A stretch of DNA of 64,000 nucleotides from Paralteromonas sediminis (GTDB taxonomy: Bacteria; Pseudomonadota; Gammaproteobacteria; Enterobacterales; Alteromonadaceae): NCBI RefSeq assembly GCF_003820355.1, contig NZ_RPOK01000003.1, forward strand, positions 289,686-353,685. The letters are read 5' to 3'. A program made the position numbers and the translations under genes. Position 1 is the stretch's first letter. Each line of letters begins with the position of its first letter. This document shows, piece after piece, positions 48,601 to 59,589 of this stretch. The notes beneath the pieces are model-generated. The model was not told where the DNA came from. It ran no database searches and saw nothing but the letters and a program-made list of their open reading frames with translations.

Positions 48601-51600
48601 CAATGCATGCTCAGTCGCTTTGCGCTGAGAAATATCAAAAATAAAGCCATCTAAATGCGTTGCCACACCATCTTCATCTTTAACAACTTGGCCTTTTTCC
48701 ATAACCCATTTGATTTCACCAGAAGCATGCAATAATCGATACTCGATCATATAGAAACCGGTATCCTCGGCAGCGGCAGCTATTGTGTCATCAACATATT
48801 TTTGGTCATCAACATGAATGACGCTGGCGAAGGTACGTACAGAATTTTCAATAAAGTCAGTGGCAGGATAACCCGTAAATTCCTCACAAAAGGTGGACAT
48901 GAATCGCATTGTCCAATGCTCATCCAGTTCGCAACGATAAACCAACCCGGGGATGTTATTGACCAGTGAATGATAACGCGCCTCCTGAATGGATAAGTCT
49001 TTCAAGACCTCACTGAGTTTTTCAGTGCGCTCATTAACTTTGTCTTCTAGCTGGTCATGAGCTTGTTTCAGCGCTTTATTAGCCCGGCTACCTAATACAA
49101 TCGTCATGACAGTTAATGCCATTACAATAGTACTGGTAATGCCAATAATGATAATAATTGTCCAGGTGGCGGTGCGCAAAACAGCAAACGCCTCGTCGTA
49201 GTTTTGTTCTGTTGCTAACCCAACGTTGAGTTGTTCATTCCATAACCAAGCACCAACCATCTTCACTCCGCGGTCATCTCGATACATTGTGAGGTTTGAA
49301 CTGGCATTACTTACTGGGGCATTTTGGAATTGCCCTACGCGTACCAAATCGTCAGCAAAATGGCTTTCCGATAAAATGACACCATCTCGGTTAAAAGCGA
49401 ACACCTCCCCACTATTGCCTACACGACCACGTTGAATGACTTCAGTGAACTCTGCCCCTGCGTCCAGACTGTTAATGAGCCCAGCAATCACTGAACCCTG
49501 ACTATCCGTAATCGGCACTGCAAAATACAGCGCTGGTTTTCCTGAATCGTCAAGAGTGGGAGGAGAAAGTACCTTCTGCCCTTGTTGTAATTGCTCAAAT
49601 AAACGAGGCTTGTTGCTAACCAATGGATGATAAGCGCCATGTTCTCTGGCGTCATTTGACACTATCACTACGCCCGAGAGAGTGGCCACAGCATAATGAG
49701 AATCTCGAGTAGATTGCTGAAGCGCATCAAGCAACGTTTTTAGTTGTACGATTGGCTGCTGGTCAGTTGCTTGTTGTATCGTGTTGAAAGAGGTTAAATG
49801 TTGGCTGACAAGATTAGAAAGTCTTGGCCTGTTTGCTATTGCTGACAACTCTCTTTTCTGACTTTGTACCCAAGCACTTAATGCTTGTGTTGACGTATCT
49901 AACCCGTTCAATAGCGCATTTTTGGCATCGGTGCGAACATCGTTTTGAATGGCCTTCAATGCATACCACCCCATTACCACTAAAATAACGAACAAGAGTG
50001 CATTGGCCAAGATCGCCGTGCGTCTGGCTCTGCGAGAAGTAAACTGATAGGCAAGTGGATTTTGTTTGGACCGTTCAAGTAACCTGACTAATAAAAGCCC
50101 TAAGCCAACAAACAGAACAAATGCAGCGCCCAGACTAACTATATGTCGAAATTCTAATCTGGACGCAGTTTGATGACTTACAGGTGGTTGAAAGTTTTGT
50201 TCTGCTCGCCACTTTCTAGCAATTGCAATACGCTCTTCATCGTCAATTAATGCAAGAGCTTTATCCAGTATACTTGCTAAATGCGGTAATTCATGCCGGA
50301 CGGCGAGGTGCAAATCTGTAGCGACAAAACCCTCTACTCGTCCGCCTACACGCAGGTTATTCAAGTTATTCTGTTGCATGAAGTAGGTCAACACGGCCAG
50401 GTTTCCCACATACGCATCGATTTCGCCCAGCGCGAGAGCTTCAAGCCCTGATGAAGGCGTTGCATAGCGTTTGAAGCTACCTGACGGATTTTCTAAGCGC
50501 ATTAAGTCATCAAAGATATAGCCCTTTGTCGTACCAATACGCTCATCCTCGAAATCATCAAGCCCACCACGAACATGGGTATCCATTCGTGTAACAAATG
50601 CTGTGGCATACGCAGTATAAGGTGCCGTAAAGTCTAAAAACGTGTCACGTTCATCACTGTAAGTCATTGCAGCAACCATATCGACATTGCCACTTTTTAA
50701 TCCATCAACAACTTGCGGCCAGGTAAGATTTTGGACAGGTGTGATATTTAAACCCGTTATTTCTCGAATTCGCGTAATGTAGTCTGCAGAAATGCCTTTA
50801 AATTCACCTTCGTTGTCCATCCACTCAAAGGGCGGCCATTGTGGATCAACGCCTAATCGAATTGCGGGGTTTTGCAATAGCCACTGACGCTCAGCCATTG
50901 TTAATTCCAACGATGGGTCTACGCTCGGCAGTGTAAGGCTTAGCCACCTATTATCGAGTGTTGCTAAGTCCTGCGGAGTAAGACTGTCCATCGCTTTTTC
51001 CAGAATCGGTACTAATTCTGGCCAGTCATCTCTCACTGCAATCTTGTATTGTTGGTTTTCATTTCCTTCCAGTTTTACATCAAACGCTATTTGGACATTG
51101 CTTAGCAATAAACTGCGAATAAGGTAATTTGCTACAGGCCTTTCCGTGACAGTGACATCAGCACGATCAAAAGCCAATGCTTTTAGCGCCTCCTCATAGC
51201 TTTCTACTTCAACAAACTGCCCATTGGGATAGCGTTCACGTATCCGGGTAGTGACAGCATCACCTTTTATCACTGCAAAACGATAATTAGAAATGGCGTC
51301 AATGGTCGCTAAATTGCTTATATCCGAACGCGTAACAAGCGCTGTCGAGGTGTCTTTGTAGGCTCGAGTGTAATGAAAAGGGCGATCTTGGCTCTCCACA
51401 TCAAATATTGTGTGCAGTACATCAATCTCACGCTGGCGCGTTCTTTCGACTAAATTGGCCCAAGAATCGGAAACAAACTCAAGTTCGACACCCAAACGTT
51501 TAGCCAGCAGGTGCATGTAGTCAATTGAATAACCTGTTGATACACCGTCTTGTTGGAAGTCCATGGGCGCATAGTCTCTCTCACTAGACACTCTAAGTAC

Positions 51601-51732
51601 TGGATGTTGTGATAGCCAAGCGCGTTCTTCCTGGGTCAAAGCCAGTTCAGTGGCTTTTGCTGAAACGTAACTAGGTGCGCATAGCAGTAACAGACTCGCT
51701 ATGAACCATCGCAACATTATTCGCATTTTCAT
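45628..51732 (-). CDS. Giant BvgS-like hybrid sensor histidine kinase
   Basis: 2034 residues. In order: signal peptide (1-25); two family 3 solute-binding domains as in BvgS/EvgS (about 30-275 and 280-530); helices at about 545-567 and 583-605; a CACHE-like extracellular domain (about 606-870); a helix at about 876-903; coiled coil; three PAS domains (about 940-1310); HisKA with H1321 (MSHEIRTP); ATPase domain ([10 protein letters not shown]); two receiver domains with D1610 and D1752; an HPt domain with H1901 (HTLKGLAGN); and a helical tail of about 75 residues. All phosphorelay residues are present, and a complete four-step relay is inferred. Divergent from a REC/HD-GYP gene, its likely output. 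Confidence 0.93.
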   Translation of the reverse strand: MKMRIMLRWFIASLLLLCAPSYVSAKATELALTQEERAWLSQHPVLRVSSERDYAPMDFQQDGVSTGYSIDYMHLLAKRLGVELEFVSDSWANLVERTRQREIDVLHTIFDVESQDRPFHYTRAYKDTSTALVTRSDISNLATIDAISNYRFAVIKGDAVTTRIRERYPNGQFVEVESYEEALKALAFDRADVTVTERPVANYLIRSLLLSNVQIAFDVKLEGNENQQYKIAVRDDWPELVPILEKAMDSLTPQDLATLDNRWLSLTLPSVDPSLELTMAERQWLLQNPAIRLGVDPQWPPFEWMDNEGEFKGISADYITRIREITGLNITPVQNLTWPQVVDGLKSGNVDMVAAMTYSDERDTFLDFTAPYTAYATAFVTRMDTHVRGGLDDFEDERIGTTKGYIFDDLMRLENPSGSFKRYATPSSGLEALALGEIDAYVGNLAVLTYFMQQNNLNNLRVGGRVEGFVATDLHLAVRHELPHLASILDKALALIDDEERIAIARKWRAEQNFQPPVSHQTASRLEFRHIVSLGAAFVLFVGLGLLLVRLLERSKQNPLAYQFTSRRARRTAILANALLFVILVVMGWYALKAIQNDVRTDAKNALLNGLDTSTQALSAWVQSQKRELSAIANRPRLSNLVSQHLTSFNTIQQATDQQPIVQLKTLLDALQQSTRDSHYAVATLSGVVIVSNDAREHGAYHPLVSNKPRLFEQLQQGQKVLSPPTLDDSGKPALYFAVPITDSQGSVIAGLINSLDAGAEFTEVIQRGRVGNSGEVFAFNRDGVILSESHFADDLVRVGQFQNAPVSNASSNLTMYRDDRGVKMVGAWLWNEQLNVGLATEQNYDEAFAVLRTATWTIIIIIGITSTIVMALTVMTIVLGSRANKALKQAHDQLEDKVNERTEKLSEVLKDLSIQEARYHSLVNNIPGLVYRCELDEHWTMRFMSTFCEEFTGYPATDFIENSVRTFASVIHVDDQKYVDDTIAAAAEDTGFYMIEYRLLHASGEIKWVMEKGQVVKDEDGVATHLDGFIFDISQRKATEHALLEAKQSLEFVQYAVDNAVDMVFWLEAHSGDFIYINKTGADRLGYSPGEVRKLNIADVDCQITRKTWPEYLARLASGDLSQYESEFICSSKEKYPVEISARFVNFGHYGRVIAFVRDIQERKQVEEQIQLANQRLEVAADASKLGIWDWHVEDNYTVWDDRLFDMYGLEKQTPLNYDSWKNAIHPDDCDAVMALMNDVVEKKISARHEFRILRPDGTVRHIYEAALPHLDDDGRVRHVIGTNLDVTRQKEIEQELQLAKSAAESANQAKSDFLANMSHEIRTPMNAIIGMSELALKTDLDKRQRNYVEKVNRSAVNLLGIINDILDFSKIEAGKMDLEEIEFSLEDVMHNLANLLSIKTQSKGLEVLFDIAPDVPQRLIGDPLRLGQILINLGNNAVKFTEEGEIVVSVRIDKKAPNAVTLYFSVTDSGIGMNQTQQQRLFQSFSQADSSTTRRYGGTGLGLTISKNLSEMMNGKIWVDSKEGEGSTFQFTAEFSLPDPEQPSLLQSTRHNLEGLRVIVIDDIDVARDIMREMLESFNFTVSEYSSGQVLLEQPGEVFDDCDLIVMDWIMPDLDGVQVSRRLQQMGIAVPIILVTAYAREDAIEAAKDIELAGVISKPITASTMLDTVMQVFGRQIIKANKVEQTSIDEMNAANKIRGAKLLLVEDNELNQELAVDLLEHAGVNVDVAENGQVALDILKTETYDGILMDCQMPVLDGYTTTRRIRSQTKFADLPIIAMTANVMAGDKQKALEAGMNDHIGKPINVVEMYQTIAKWIVPDETAQTDTTNTQVVRPADSAETLPSLPGIDTVAGLSTANQNVALYRRLLSKFNHNQRNFIQQFSQALYDNDLALAERNTHTLKGLAGNIGATKIQSIAAELERACKANQTSRLGNLLSALEKKLDEVFEGLTALSDKTQDNTEKEIDFSSIQYELVKLRELIEENDTEALDVIADLQPVLTKSEHADVFRKIINSVENYDFDTALSLLEGIER

Positions 51733-51901
51733 TTACTACCCCAATGTACTGTATTTCCAATACAAAACTTCAGTCATAAGCTTAGCGTTTATTTCGATAA
51801 CAAGATGAATTTTTTGAGGTTTTCATTTCATCTACATTGACAACTTTTTAACCACTGACTATAGGTAACAGACGACGGTGAGAGGTATAAGAAGGTGGTA
51901 A

Positions 51902-52930
51902 ATGGATAAAGCGACGGTTCTCGTTGTCGACGACACGCCAGAAAATATCGATGTGCTGACAGGAGTATTGAAGTCGCACTACAAGGTTAAAGCGGCGTTA
52001 AATGGCAAGGTAGCGCTTAAACTCGCCTCTGGTAAAAACAGACCTGATTTAATTCTGCTAGACATCATGATGCCAGACATGGATGGCTATGAGGTTTGTC
52101 AAAAACTGAAATCGGATCCTGTCACCGCCAAAATACCCGTAATCTTTGTCACCGCAAAATCAGAAATTGAAGACGAGCAAAAAGGTTTTGATTTAGGCGC
52201 TGTCGATTACATTACCAAGCCTGTCAGCCCACCCATCGTCCTCGCTCGGGTAAAGACACAGCTAGCCATGTTCGATCAAGCCAGGCATCTTGAGAATCTG
52301 GTTAAAAAGCGCACCGAAGAACTAGAAGAAACACGTGTCGAGATTATTCGTCGCTTGGGTAAAGCTGCAGAGTTCAAAGATAATGAAACCGGCATGCATG
52401 TAATTCGCATGAGCTGGTTTTCACGTTTTCTTGCTGAGGCGCTTGGTGAGCCTGAAGACTGGTGTGAACTACTTTACAACGCAGCACCGATGCACGACAT
52501 CGGCAAAATAGGGATCCCAGACCGCGTGTTACTCAAACCCGCAAAGCTAGACGAAGATGAATGGGAAATCATGAAGATGCACGCAAATTATGGTGCGGAA
52601 ATCATCGGCGAACATCCATCACCTTTATTGCAATTAGCTAAAGAAGTAGCGATCAATCACCATGAAAAATGGAACGGAAAAGGCTATCCAAATGGACTTA
52701 AAGGTGAAGAAATTCCCTTATCCGCTCGAATTGTTGCAATTGCCGATGTTTTTGACGCGTTAACCAGTGAACGTCCCTATAAAAAAGCCTGGAGCGAAGA
52801 AAAAGCAGTCGCATTATTAAAAGAAGAGGCCGGTGAGCACTTTGATCCCACCCTAGTTCCTCTATTTATCTCTTGTTTACCCAAAGTACGTGAGATTCAG
52901 CAACAGTACCGAGACATATTCGATGAGTAG
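51902..52930 (+). CDS. Response regulator with HD-GYP cyclic-di-GMP phosphodiesterase domain
   Basis: 342 residues: receiver domain (1-125) with phospho-acceptor D54 (ILLDIMMPDMDGYE) and lysine in ITKP, a short coiled linker, then an HD-GYP domain (about 140-340) with H198-D199 (MHDIGKIGIPD), HHEKWNGKGYPNG (about 253-265) and the final ADVFDALTSERPYK. The GYP residues are intact, so it should hydrolyse cyclic di-GMP. GAAGGTGG precedes the ATG. Divergent from the large hybrid kinase, which may phosphorylate it; RpfG-like. Confidence 0.94.
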   Translation: MDKATVLVVDDTPENIDVLTGVLKSHYKVKAALNGKVALKLASGKNRPDLILLDIMMPDMDGYEVCQKLKSDPVTAKIPVIFVTAKSEIEDEQKGFDLGAVDYITKPVSPPIVLARVKTQLAMFDQARHLENLVKKRTEELEETRVEIIRRLGKAAEFKDNETGMHVIRMSWFSRFLAEALGEPEDWCELLYNAAPMHDIGKIGIPDRVLLKPAKLDEDEWEIMKMHANYGAEIIGEHPSPLLQLAKEVAINHHEKWNGKGYPNGLKGEEIPLSARIVAIADVFDALTSERPYKKAWSEEKAVALLKEEAGEHFDPTLVPLFISCLPKVREIQQQYRDIFDE

Positions 52931-52985
52931 AACAACGTAAATCAACATCAAGACTGTGTATTGTTCCTTGAGTGAGTCTTTAGTA

Positions 52986-53012
52986 GGTGCCGCTCGTTTG
53001 CACAGCGGCACC
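52986..53012. terminator. Strong hairpin between convergent genes, no T-run
   Basis: GGTGCCGCT/AGCGGCACC 9 bp perfect GC-rich stem, 9-base loop, between the HD-GYP and metalloprotease 3' ends. The lack of a T-run makes Rho-independent termination uncertain; it may protect 3' ends. Confidence 0.5.
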
Positions 53013-53026
53013 AAAATCCAGATACA

Positions 53027-55429
53027 TTAAATGGGTGAGCCAGGTGGCATATTAACTGGCTTAAACGTGCCATGCCACTCACCAGTTTGCCAATAGGTTT
53101 CGAGCAATCGCAGAAGTGCCTTGTCAACACTGGAATTATTGTTGCGAGCTAACCACGCAGTAAACTCTTGTAGTGTGCCCATCACAGCAAGCCGATTTTC
53201 AGGGCTAAGGCTGTCTGCATTTAGCGTATCCACAGCAGCGTATAACACAACCAATTTTACCCGTTCATTGATGCCCTTCGCCAACGCTTTACTTATGCCA
53301 TCAGAACCTGAAACAGGCGCTTTCCAGGTTTTGTCCAACAGTTGATTAAGCAAACCCTCGGCACTCAGATGTCGTTCATCAATGGTCCGCTGCCATGTTA
53401 GCCGATTTAGACGCTCAGGATGTAACAACAGCTGCACAGTATTAGCTGCTGACGCTTCCGCGGCACTGAGCGGGTCGAACATTAGCCCAGTTCTTCCAAC
53501 AAAAGACTCACGGTTTCGACTACTGCCATAAACCTTTGGAATGATGATTTGTGTAACGCTGTTTGGCAGTGCTAAAAATTCGGGTGATAAGCTACCTAAC
53601 AAGGCTTTTAGCGCATTGTTCTGACGCTTAGGTGACACTATGGTTTGACCTTGAATTGGGCGTTCTGATTTCACCTCATATTGATAATCAATACCGCCAA
53701 TTAACTTAGCAACGGCGTCGGCCTGATAGCGGTGAGCAAAATATAAAGGCGCTAAAAATTCTTCGAGATCAGAGAGCGGCGTCCCCTCTGGAATTGTATT
53801 TAGTCCGAAGTGTTCAAGCCCGTGCTGGCGCACGGCAGCCACTCGCTCAAATTCTGCAATAGGGTCGGCACCATTATCCCATAGATGACCATCTGCACTG
53901 GGGTGACGACCTGAACGGGAGTCTGGGTCTGACTTGTAACGCATGCCACTTTCATAGGCAGCAGTAATCGTCTGTGCTAAGCCCAATACTTCCGCTTCAG
54001 CGTCAGTAAAATCTTGATAACCATATTCTATGGTGTGCATATCCCAGCGCCCCATACCTACAGCATAAGCCCCTTCTAAAGAAATTTTACCGCGTACTAT
54101 TTGAATTTTGGGGTGTGGATAATCCATTACTGAATCGCGATCCGTTTCGCTCGCGGCGAAGTTATGGGCAATACCCAAGGTATGCCCTACTTCATGCGCA
54201 GATAACTGTCTGATACGTGCTAATGCCATTTCTTGTTGTGCTGAGGTATCGGTATTTGCCTCACCAAACGGACTGGTTAAGCCTAAGGCAATTAAGTAGT
54301 CTTGACGCACGCGTAGCGACCCGAGTGTAACGTGACCCTTGATAATCTCACCGGTACGGGGGTCTACCACTGAGGTGCCATAAGACCACCCGCGTGTGGC
54401 ACGGTGTACCCATTGGATCACGTTATAACGCACATCCATTGGGTCGGCATCAGCAGGCAGTACTTTTACCTGGAAGGCATTCTCGTAGCCAATCGCGGTA
54501 AATGCGTCATTCCACCACAGTGCGCCATCTCGCAGGGCACTCATAACTGGCTCAGGAATACCGGGGTCCAGATAATACACAATCGGTTCAACCGCTGGGC
54601 TGCTACTCGCAGTTGGGTCTACTTTAGCCAAACGGTGCCGAGGGATCAGTTTTTGCTCCATGGGTTGATCGATGGGTACCGAATAATCCATATAGCTGTG
54701 TTTCCAAAATCCAGAAAAGGGATGGAAGCGCCGAGGTTCATAGCCATCGTCTGGTAACTGGATAAAACTGTGATGTAAATGCACGGAAATCGAGTCAGGG
54801 TCTGGGCTAACCTGACGGACGTAATTACCTGGATTGTTGCCAGAAAACGTCACTAAAGCCTCTAATTCAGTATTCTTCGGAAATGCTTTGGTACGGGGCA
54901 GATACACACCGCTGCGCTTAGCATCAACCTTAAAGTTACCTTGTTTGGTACGCTCTAATCGCACCGCAATACCATGAATGTCGCTAAACAAAAAATCTGT
55001 GTAATCGACTAATACAACGCCGTCGCTCTCTGCAACAACAGGCAAACCTGCAATCACCGAATCAGCAAAGGCTTCATCAATTGAGGCTTGTTCGGCTGTA
55101 TTATCGGAAACTGCGCGATATTGTGTGTTGAGTTGCTTTAACAATACCTTATTGCCATACCGTTCGAATTCAATCAAACGGGTTTCGCCTAATTGCCCGC
55201 GGTCTAAACCAATATCGTTTGATCCTAACCCTTGGGGCAAGCTGCTTTGAAATATCATTGCCTGGTCAAAATCCATCAGTTGTAAATAGACCTTGTCTTC
55301 AGCGCCATCGTAAAAGATTGGAATGAGTCCTTCTTGTTTACGCATTCCATCCGTAAATTCAGCAATACTTTGTGCCAGCGCGAGCGGTGAAAGTAGCAGT
55401 AAAAACAACAAGCCCGAAAGTTTTTTCAC
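53027..55429 (-). CDS. Secreted zinc-dependent metalloprotease (metzincin-like, DUF5117/DUF4953)
   Basis: 800 residues from a GTG at 55429 with a GGAGG site 4 bases upstream; the frame to 55477 has no such support. Signal peptide about 1-20. The full metzincin zinc motif HEVGHTLGIAH uses H412, H416 and H422 with catalytic E413, and a Met-turn-like SVMDYPHP follows about 20 residues later. The flanking regions resemble DUF5117 (N-terminal) and DUF4953 (C-terminal). Probably periplasmic or secreted; substrate unknown. Confidence 0.87.
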   Translation of the reverse strand: MKKLSGLLFLLLLSPLALAQSIAEFTDGMRKQEGLIPIFYDGAEDKVYLQLMDFDQAMIFQSSLPQGLGSNDIGLDRGQLGETRLIEFERYGNKVLLKQLNTQYRAVSDNTAEQASIDEAFADSVIAGLPVVAESDGVVLVDYTDFLFSDIHGIAVRLERTKQGNFKVDAKRSGVYLPRTKAFPKNTELEALVTFSGNNPGNYVRQVSPDPDSISVHLHHSFIQLPDDGYEPRRFHPFSGFWKHSYMDYSVPIDQPMEQKLIPRHRLAKVDPTASSSPAVEPIVYYLDPGIPEPVMSALRDGALWWNDAFTAIGYENAFQVKVLPADADPMDVRYNVIQWVHRATRGWSYGTSVVDPRTGEIIKGHVTLGSLRVRQDYLIALGLTSPFGEANTDTSAQQEMALARIRQLSAHEVGHTLGIAHNFAASETDRDSVMDYPHPKIQIVRGKISLEGAYAVGMGRWDMHTIEYGYQDFTDAEAEVLGLAQTITAAYESGMRYKSDPDSRSGRHPSADGHLWDNGADPIAEFERVAAVRQHGLEHFGLNTIPEGTPLSDLEEFLAPLYFAHRYQADAVAKLIGGIDYQYEVKSERPIQGQTIVSPKRQNNALKALLGSLSPEFLALPNSVTQIIIPKVYGSSRNRESFVGRTGLMFDPLSAAEASAANTVQLLLHPERLNRLTWQRTIDERHLSAEGLLNQLLDKTWKAPVSGSDGISKALAKGINERVKLVVLYAAVDTLNADSLSPENRLAVMGTLQEFTAWLARNNNSSVDKALLRLLETYWQTGEWHGTFKPVNMPPGSPI

Positions 55430-55618
55430 ATACCCTCCAAATATCAAGGCGATAAGGTTTAGGTAACACCGTAGCAAAAGTTTGGCGTCGGAAACAGAGA
55501 AAATCCAATAGCCTTTACGAGAGTGTTTGCTTCTTATTTGCAGCTTAATGGGCTACACATTACGGTCAATCAACGGCATATTAACCAATATATTATCGGT
55601 ACAGAAAAACGTGACGCC

Positions 55619-57286
55619 ATGCCAAACAAGTTTACGCCAGATTACTGCCACACTCATCAGGTACTCAATCAGCCAACCCCGTTAGCTAATTACAACGCCT
55701 ATTCAAGTAATGAAGTGCTAAGGTACTGGGTCACTGCTTTCGGTGGCGAATGGGGGCAAACATCACTTTGCAATTACGGTGAAAAAGTAGGTGGTGAATT
55801 GCTGGAAGCAGGCTTTGATGCCAATGCCGTTAAACCAGAGTTTTCTTCGCATGACCGATTTGGCCATCGCGTTGATTTAGTGACCTTTCATCCCAGTTAT
55901 CATTTGTTGATGAAAAGTGCCATTGAGGCAGGGCACACTTGGCTACCTTGGAAAAACAACGATCTCGGCGCACATGTAGTAAGAGCTGGGATTGAGTATT
56001 TACATACCCAAGCCGACCCTGGCTCTGGCTGCCCCCTTACCATGACGTTCTCCGCTGTTCCTGCGATAAAACACCAGCCCGCATTGGCAAAAAAGTGGCT
56101 CCCGAAATTGTTATCAAACCAATATGATGAACGAAACGTGCCTTTTTTTGAGAAAGAAGGCGTGACTATTGGCATGGCAATGACGGAAAAACAGGGCGGC
56201 TCTGATGTACGAGCAAACACGAGTATTGCTAAACCCTTAGGTGAAGACAGCGAGGGTATACCTACATGGGAAATTATCGGTCATAAGTGGTTTTGCTCAG
56301 CACCCATGTGTGACGCTTTTCTTGTCACAGCACATACAGAAATAGGCATCACTTGCTTTTTAATGCCTCGTTGGAAACCTGATGGCAGTAAGAACCCCAT
56401 GCAAATCCAACGTTTGAAAGACAAGGTTGGCAACATTTCAAACGCCTCCTCCGAAGTGGAGTTCCGAGGCGCATTTGCCTGGCAGGTTGGAGAGCAGGGT
56501 AAAGGCATTAAGACTATACTGGAAATGGTCTCAATGACGCGTTTCGATTGTATGGTGGGTTCGTCTTCCATTATGGGACTTGCTGTTCAGCAAGCGATAC
56601 ACCACACAGCTGGGCGTTGCGCTTTTGGCAAAAATTTGCACGAGCAGCCGCTTATGCAAAATGTATTGGCAGACCTAGCTCTTGAAGCTGAAGCGGCCTT
56701 GGCTATCGCTATGCGTGTCGCTAAGGCCCTAGATAATAAGGAAGACGATTTTGTTCGTCTGACTACTGCAATTGGTAAGTATTGGATATGCAAGCGGGCG
56801 CCCCAGCTAACCTATGAAGCTATGGAGTGCATTGGTGCCGTTGGCTTAATCAAAGACAATGTGTTATCTCGACTTTACACTGAAGCCCCAGTTAATGCCA
56901 TTTGGGAAGGCTCAGGCAATGTTCAGTGCTTAGACGTTTTGCGTGCAATGGTAAAAGAGCCACAGTCTCTAGTCGCTTTTCTGGCGGAGCTCAAAAAGGC
57001 GTCAGGTATCAATAAAGCCTTTGATGACTACTTGAACACTGTTGAGCCTCAGCTATTCGATGCGAAATCACTGGAATATAGAGCCCGAGCAGTGATGGAG
57101 TCATTGGCGATATTGTGGCAAGCAGCAACGTTGTTACTTTACGGCGAAAAATGGGTCGCAGACGCGTTTATAGCAGCAAGGATCGTCAATAAAAGTGGCG
57201 CTATGTACGGTACTTTGCCAGAAGATATCGATTGCCTAGCACTCATTAAACGCGCACACCCCAAGCTGAATAGCGCCTCAATATAA
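55619..57286 (+). CDS. AidB-like acyl-CoA dehydrogenase family protein
   Basis: 555 residues, close in length to E. coli AidB (541) and longer than ordinary acyl-CoA dehydrogenases. The FAD-binding MAMTEKQGGSDVRANTS, the WFCSAPMCD segment and GSGNVQCLDVLRAM are AidB-like. AidB binds DNA and is induced with the alkylation response; isovaleryl-CoA dehydrogenase activity is weak. I start at the ATG at 55619, though its ribosome site is poor; the frame is open to 55523. No ada or alkB gene is nearby, so induction by alkylation cannot be assumed. Confidence 0.85.
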   Translation: MPNKFTPDYCHTHQVLNQPTPLANYNAYSSNEVLRYWVTAFGGEWGQTSLCNYGEKVGGELLEAGFDANAVKPEFSSHDRFGHRVDLVTFHPSYHLLMKSAIEAGHTWLPWKNNDLGAHVVRAGIEYLHTQADPGSGCPLTMTFSAVPAIKHQPALAKKWLPKLLSNQYDERNVPFFEKEGVTIGMAMTEKQGGSDVRANTSIAKPLGEDSEGIPTWEIIGHKWFCSAPMCDAFLVTAHTEIGITCFLMPRWKPDGSKNPMQIQRLKDKVGNISNASSEVEFRGAFAWQVGEQGKGIKTILEMVSMTRFDCMVGSSSIMGLAVQQAIHHTAGRCAFGKNLHEQPLMQNVLADLALEAEAALAIAMRVAKALDNKEDDFVRLTTAIGKYWICKRAPQLTYEAMECIGAVGLIKDNVLSRLYTEAPVNAIWEGSGNVQCLDVLRAMVKEPQSLVAFLAELKKASGINKAFDDYLNTVEPQLFDAKSLEYRARAVMESLAILWQAATLLLYGEKWVADAFIAARIVNKSGAMYGTLPEDIDCLALIKRAHPKLNSASI

Positions 57287-57335
57287 GTATAGATGTATCA
57301 CAACTTCCATGTTTGTGACTCATCAAGTTAAGTGG

Positions 57336-59330
57336 CTACAATTCAATCGATTTGGCAAACGGTTGCACACCGATTGATTGCCACAAACGATCAGGTTGAT
57401 ACATCTGTTGGCCTTTAATCACGAGCGTTGTTCGTCGGATAACCGAGAAGTCTTCTAACGGGTTACCATCAATGAGCACCAGATCGGCCGCTTTGCCCAC
57501 CTCAATCGAACCTGTCATTTTTTCAGCTTTCACCACACTTGATGCGTCCAAGGTGGCAAGTCTTAACACATCGGCCTCAGAGATACCCGCCGCCACGTAC
57601 GACTTAAGCTCTGAATGATAGGCAATGCCATTGTAAAAATCAGTGCCAGGGATGACCTGTACGCCTGCATCATGGAGCACTTTGATCATTCGGTTCATAT
57701 TGGCCGCTGATGCACTATATGCCTCCCGCTCATGCTCTTCTATGCGCAACATACCCTGGCGAATGCCACGTTGTATTGAAGGAGGCAAATGCGCTGCAAC
57801 GTCATTGAATGCAATATTGCTAACGCCGGCTTTAGCGTTGAAGGCATAGTTGATAATGGTAATAGTCGGATCAACCACGGTCCCTTTTTCTTTCATCAGT
57901 GCAACGAAGTCCTTCACTTCTTGACTGGTAAGGTCAAGATTGCCGCCTTCTGTACCAGGTATGGTGAAGCGCAGCTTGGTTCGTGTATCGATATTTTTCT
58001 CTAGGAAATTAAGGAACAGCATATTCATATGCTGAATTTCATCATATCCGGCCTTTACTGCTTCTTCCGCCGTCATAAATGCGGGTATGTGGCCACTAAT
58101 ACGCATACCTCTGGCGTGCGCACGTTCAGCAAGGGGTTTCACCCACTCAGGTTCTATGGAGCTGTAAAGTTTTATTTGGCCGTAGCCGCGGTCGGCAAAC
58201 CAGTCAACATGGGCCAACGCCTCGTCCAAGGATTCCGCTGTTTTGCTGGATTTAGATGCGTAAGGACTGAGCTTATCAATGAACCCCGAGCGATAAACAG
58301 TGGGTCCAATAATGGTATTGTTCTCGAACAAGTCTTCTACACGCATGATATTTTCGTGCTCATTACCAATATCGCGAACACTTGTAACGCCAGCAGCAAT
58401 ATTCATGATCCCCTGCCCGATGCTGAGATGGCCATGCATTTCCCACATACCGGGTATTAGAGTCTGCCCTTTGGCATCGATAATTCTGGCATCTGTGGAG
58501 CTAAGATTGCTTCCTATTGCGGTAATTTTTCCATCAGCAAGTAATACATCGCGTCCCTCTGTTCGAACGCCCGTCTTTACATCGACAATCGCAACATTTT
58601 TTAATAGAAGCTCAGACTCAATAGGCACTGCCATCTTGGCAGCAAGCTCTTCATAGTACTGCTGCTCTGCGGCTTTCTCGATTTCCCCAAGCGTTTCAAG
58701 GTGTTTACGGTCCCACCCTTGGCGTAACGAACCGCCACTCGACCAATAAGTCGCAAAGCGCAAGCCCTCTTCATCGACCCAAACAAAAGAGGGGTTGAAT
58801 CCGGTACCACTGAATGCATACAACGTTAAATTGGCCCGTTTGTCGCCTTCAACAAGCTCAACCTGATTAAGTTTTGTGGCGGTTAATGCACCCGAAGGCA
58901 AAAGGTCGACAGATCCCTTATCAATAGCAGCTTTATTCAACAACATGGTCGCGCCACCGGCGGAGTCTAAGGGCAGATAATAAGTTTTACAGTCAGAAGG
59001 GGTACTACCTGATTCAGCAGTACTCTTCCAACTCGCCGTTCCAGCATCACAGCGATAAACTTCCTCTATCTGGGCACCAAATGCCGATGTACCTTTTACC
59101 TGAAACGATATAACTTGCCCCATTTCATCGACTTCAGTCGTTTCTTTATAATCCACCACCCGATTGTTCCAGGTTTGATATAAGGAGGAGGTAATACTGC
59201 TGCCATCTATGATAATTTGCTGATTACCTGACTCACCTACAGGGTCATAAATAACGTAGTCGAGTTGTAACGGCTTAGCACAGAGGCTAGTAGCAAAAAG
59301 CAGGGCCAGAATAGTGGTTGTTATTTTCAT
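57336..59330 (-). CDS. Secreted amidohydrolase family protein
   Basis: 664 residues from the ATG at 59330, chosen for the signal peptide (about 1-18, ending SLCA); the frame to 59402 adds a cysteine-rich stretch without support. An N-terminal unknown domain (about 20-245) precedes a TIM-barrel amidohydrolase with the metal HxH at H299 and H301 (WEMHGHLS), further candidate ligands in ISGHIPA and EIQHMNM, and an aspartate in IPGTDFYNG. Resembles imidazolonepropionase/Xaa-Pro dipeptidase-like hydrolases. Convergent with the AidB-like gene. Substrate unknown. Confidence 0.85.
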   Translation of the reverse strand: MKITTTILALLFATSLCAKPLQLDYVIYDPVGESGNQQIIIDGSSITSSLYQTWNNRVVDYKETTEVDEMGQVISFQVKGTSAFGAQIEEVYRCDAGTASWKSTAESGSTPSDCKTYYLPLDSAGGATMLLNKAAIDKGSVDLLPSGALTATKLNQVELVEGDKRANLTLYAFSGTGFNPSFVWVDEEGLRFATYWSSGGSLRQGWDRKHLETLGEIEKAAEQQYYEELAAKMAVPIESELLLKNVAIVDVKTGVRTEGRDVLLADGKITAIGSNLSSTDARIIDAKGQTLIPGMWEMHGHLSIGQGIMNIAAGVTSVRDIGNEHENIMRVEDLFENNTIIGPTVYRSGFIDKLSPYASKSSKTAESLDEALAHVDWFADRGYGQIKLYSSIEPEWVKPLAERAHARGMRISGHIPAFMTAEEAVKAGYDEIQHMNMLFLNFLEKNIDTRTKLRFTIPGTEGGNLDLTSQEVKDFVALMKEKGTVVDPTITIINYAFNAKAGVSNIAFNDVAAHLPPSIQRGIRQGMLRIEEHEREAYSASAANMNRMIKVLHDAGVQVIPGTDFYNGIAYHSELKSYVAAGISEADVLRLATLDASSVVKAEKMTGSIEVGKAADLVLIDGNPLEDFSVIRRTTLVIKGQQMYQPDRLWQSIGVQPFAKSIEL

Positions 59331-59589
59331 TATTTTTCTCAATTGGTTGTCTTGCTGGCATTTTGTACAACCATAGTAGCAACATGTGTGTGAATAGACC
59401 AATGAGAAGGTGGAGCATTAAATTGCATGGTGTTAACAAAACAATTTGCGCAGAACATATTTTTACCTGACTCAGTGCCAGAGTATATTGATCAGTAAAA
59501 CCGGGATACCTTTTTGGCTAATCTTTTAATATCAATTACGTTAAGGAAATTAAACGGGTGGTTAAATGAAGAAATATAGACAGCACTCA

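Noticed and set aside
57298-57318. Hairpin TCACAA-N9-TTGTGA between the AidB-like and amidohydrolase genes
   Set aside because: Only 6 AT-rich pairs and no T-run; not enough for a terminator call.
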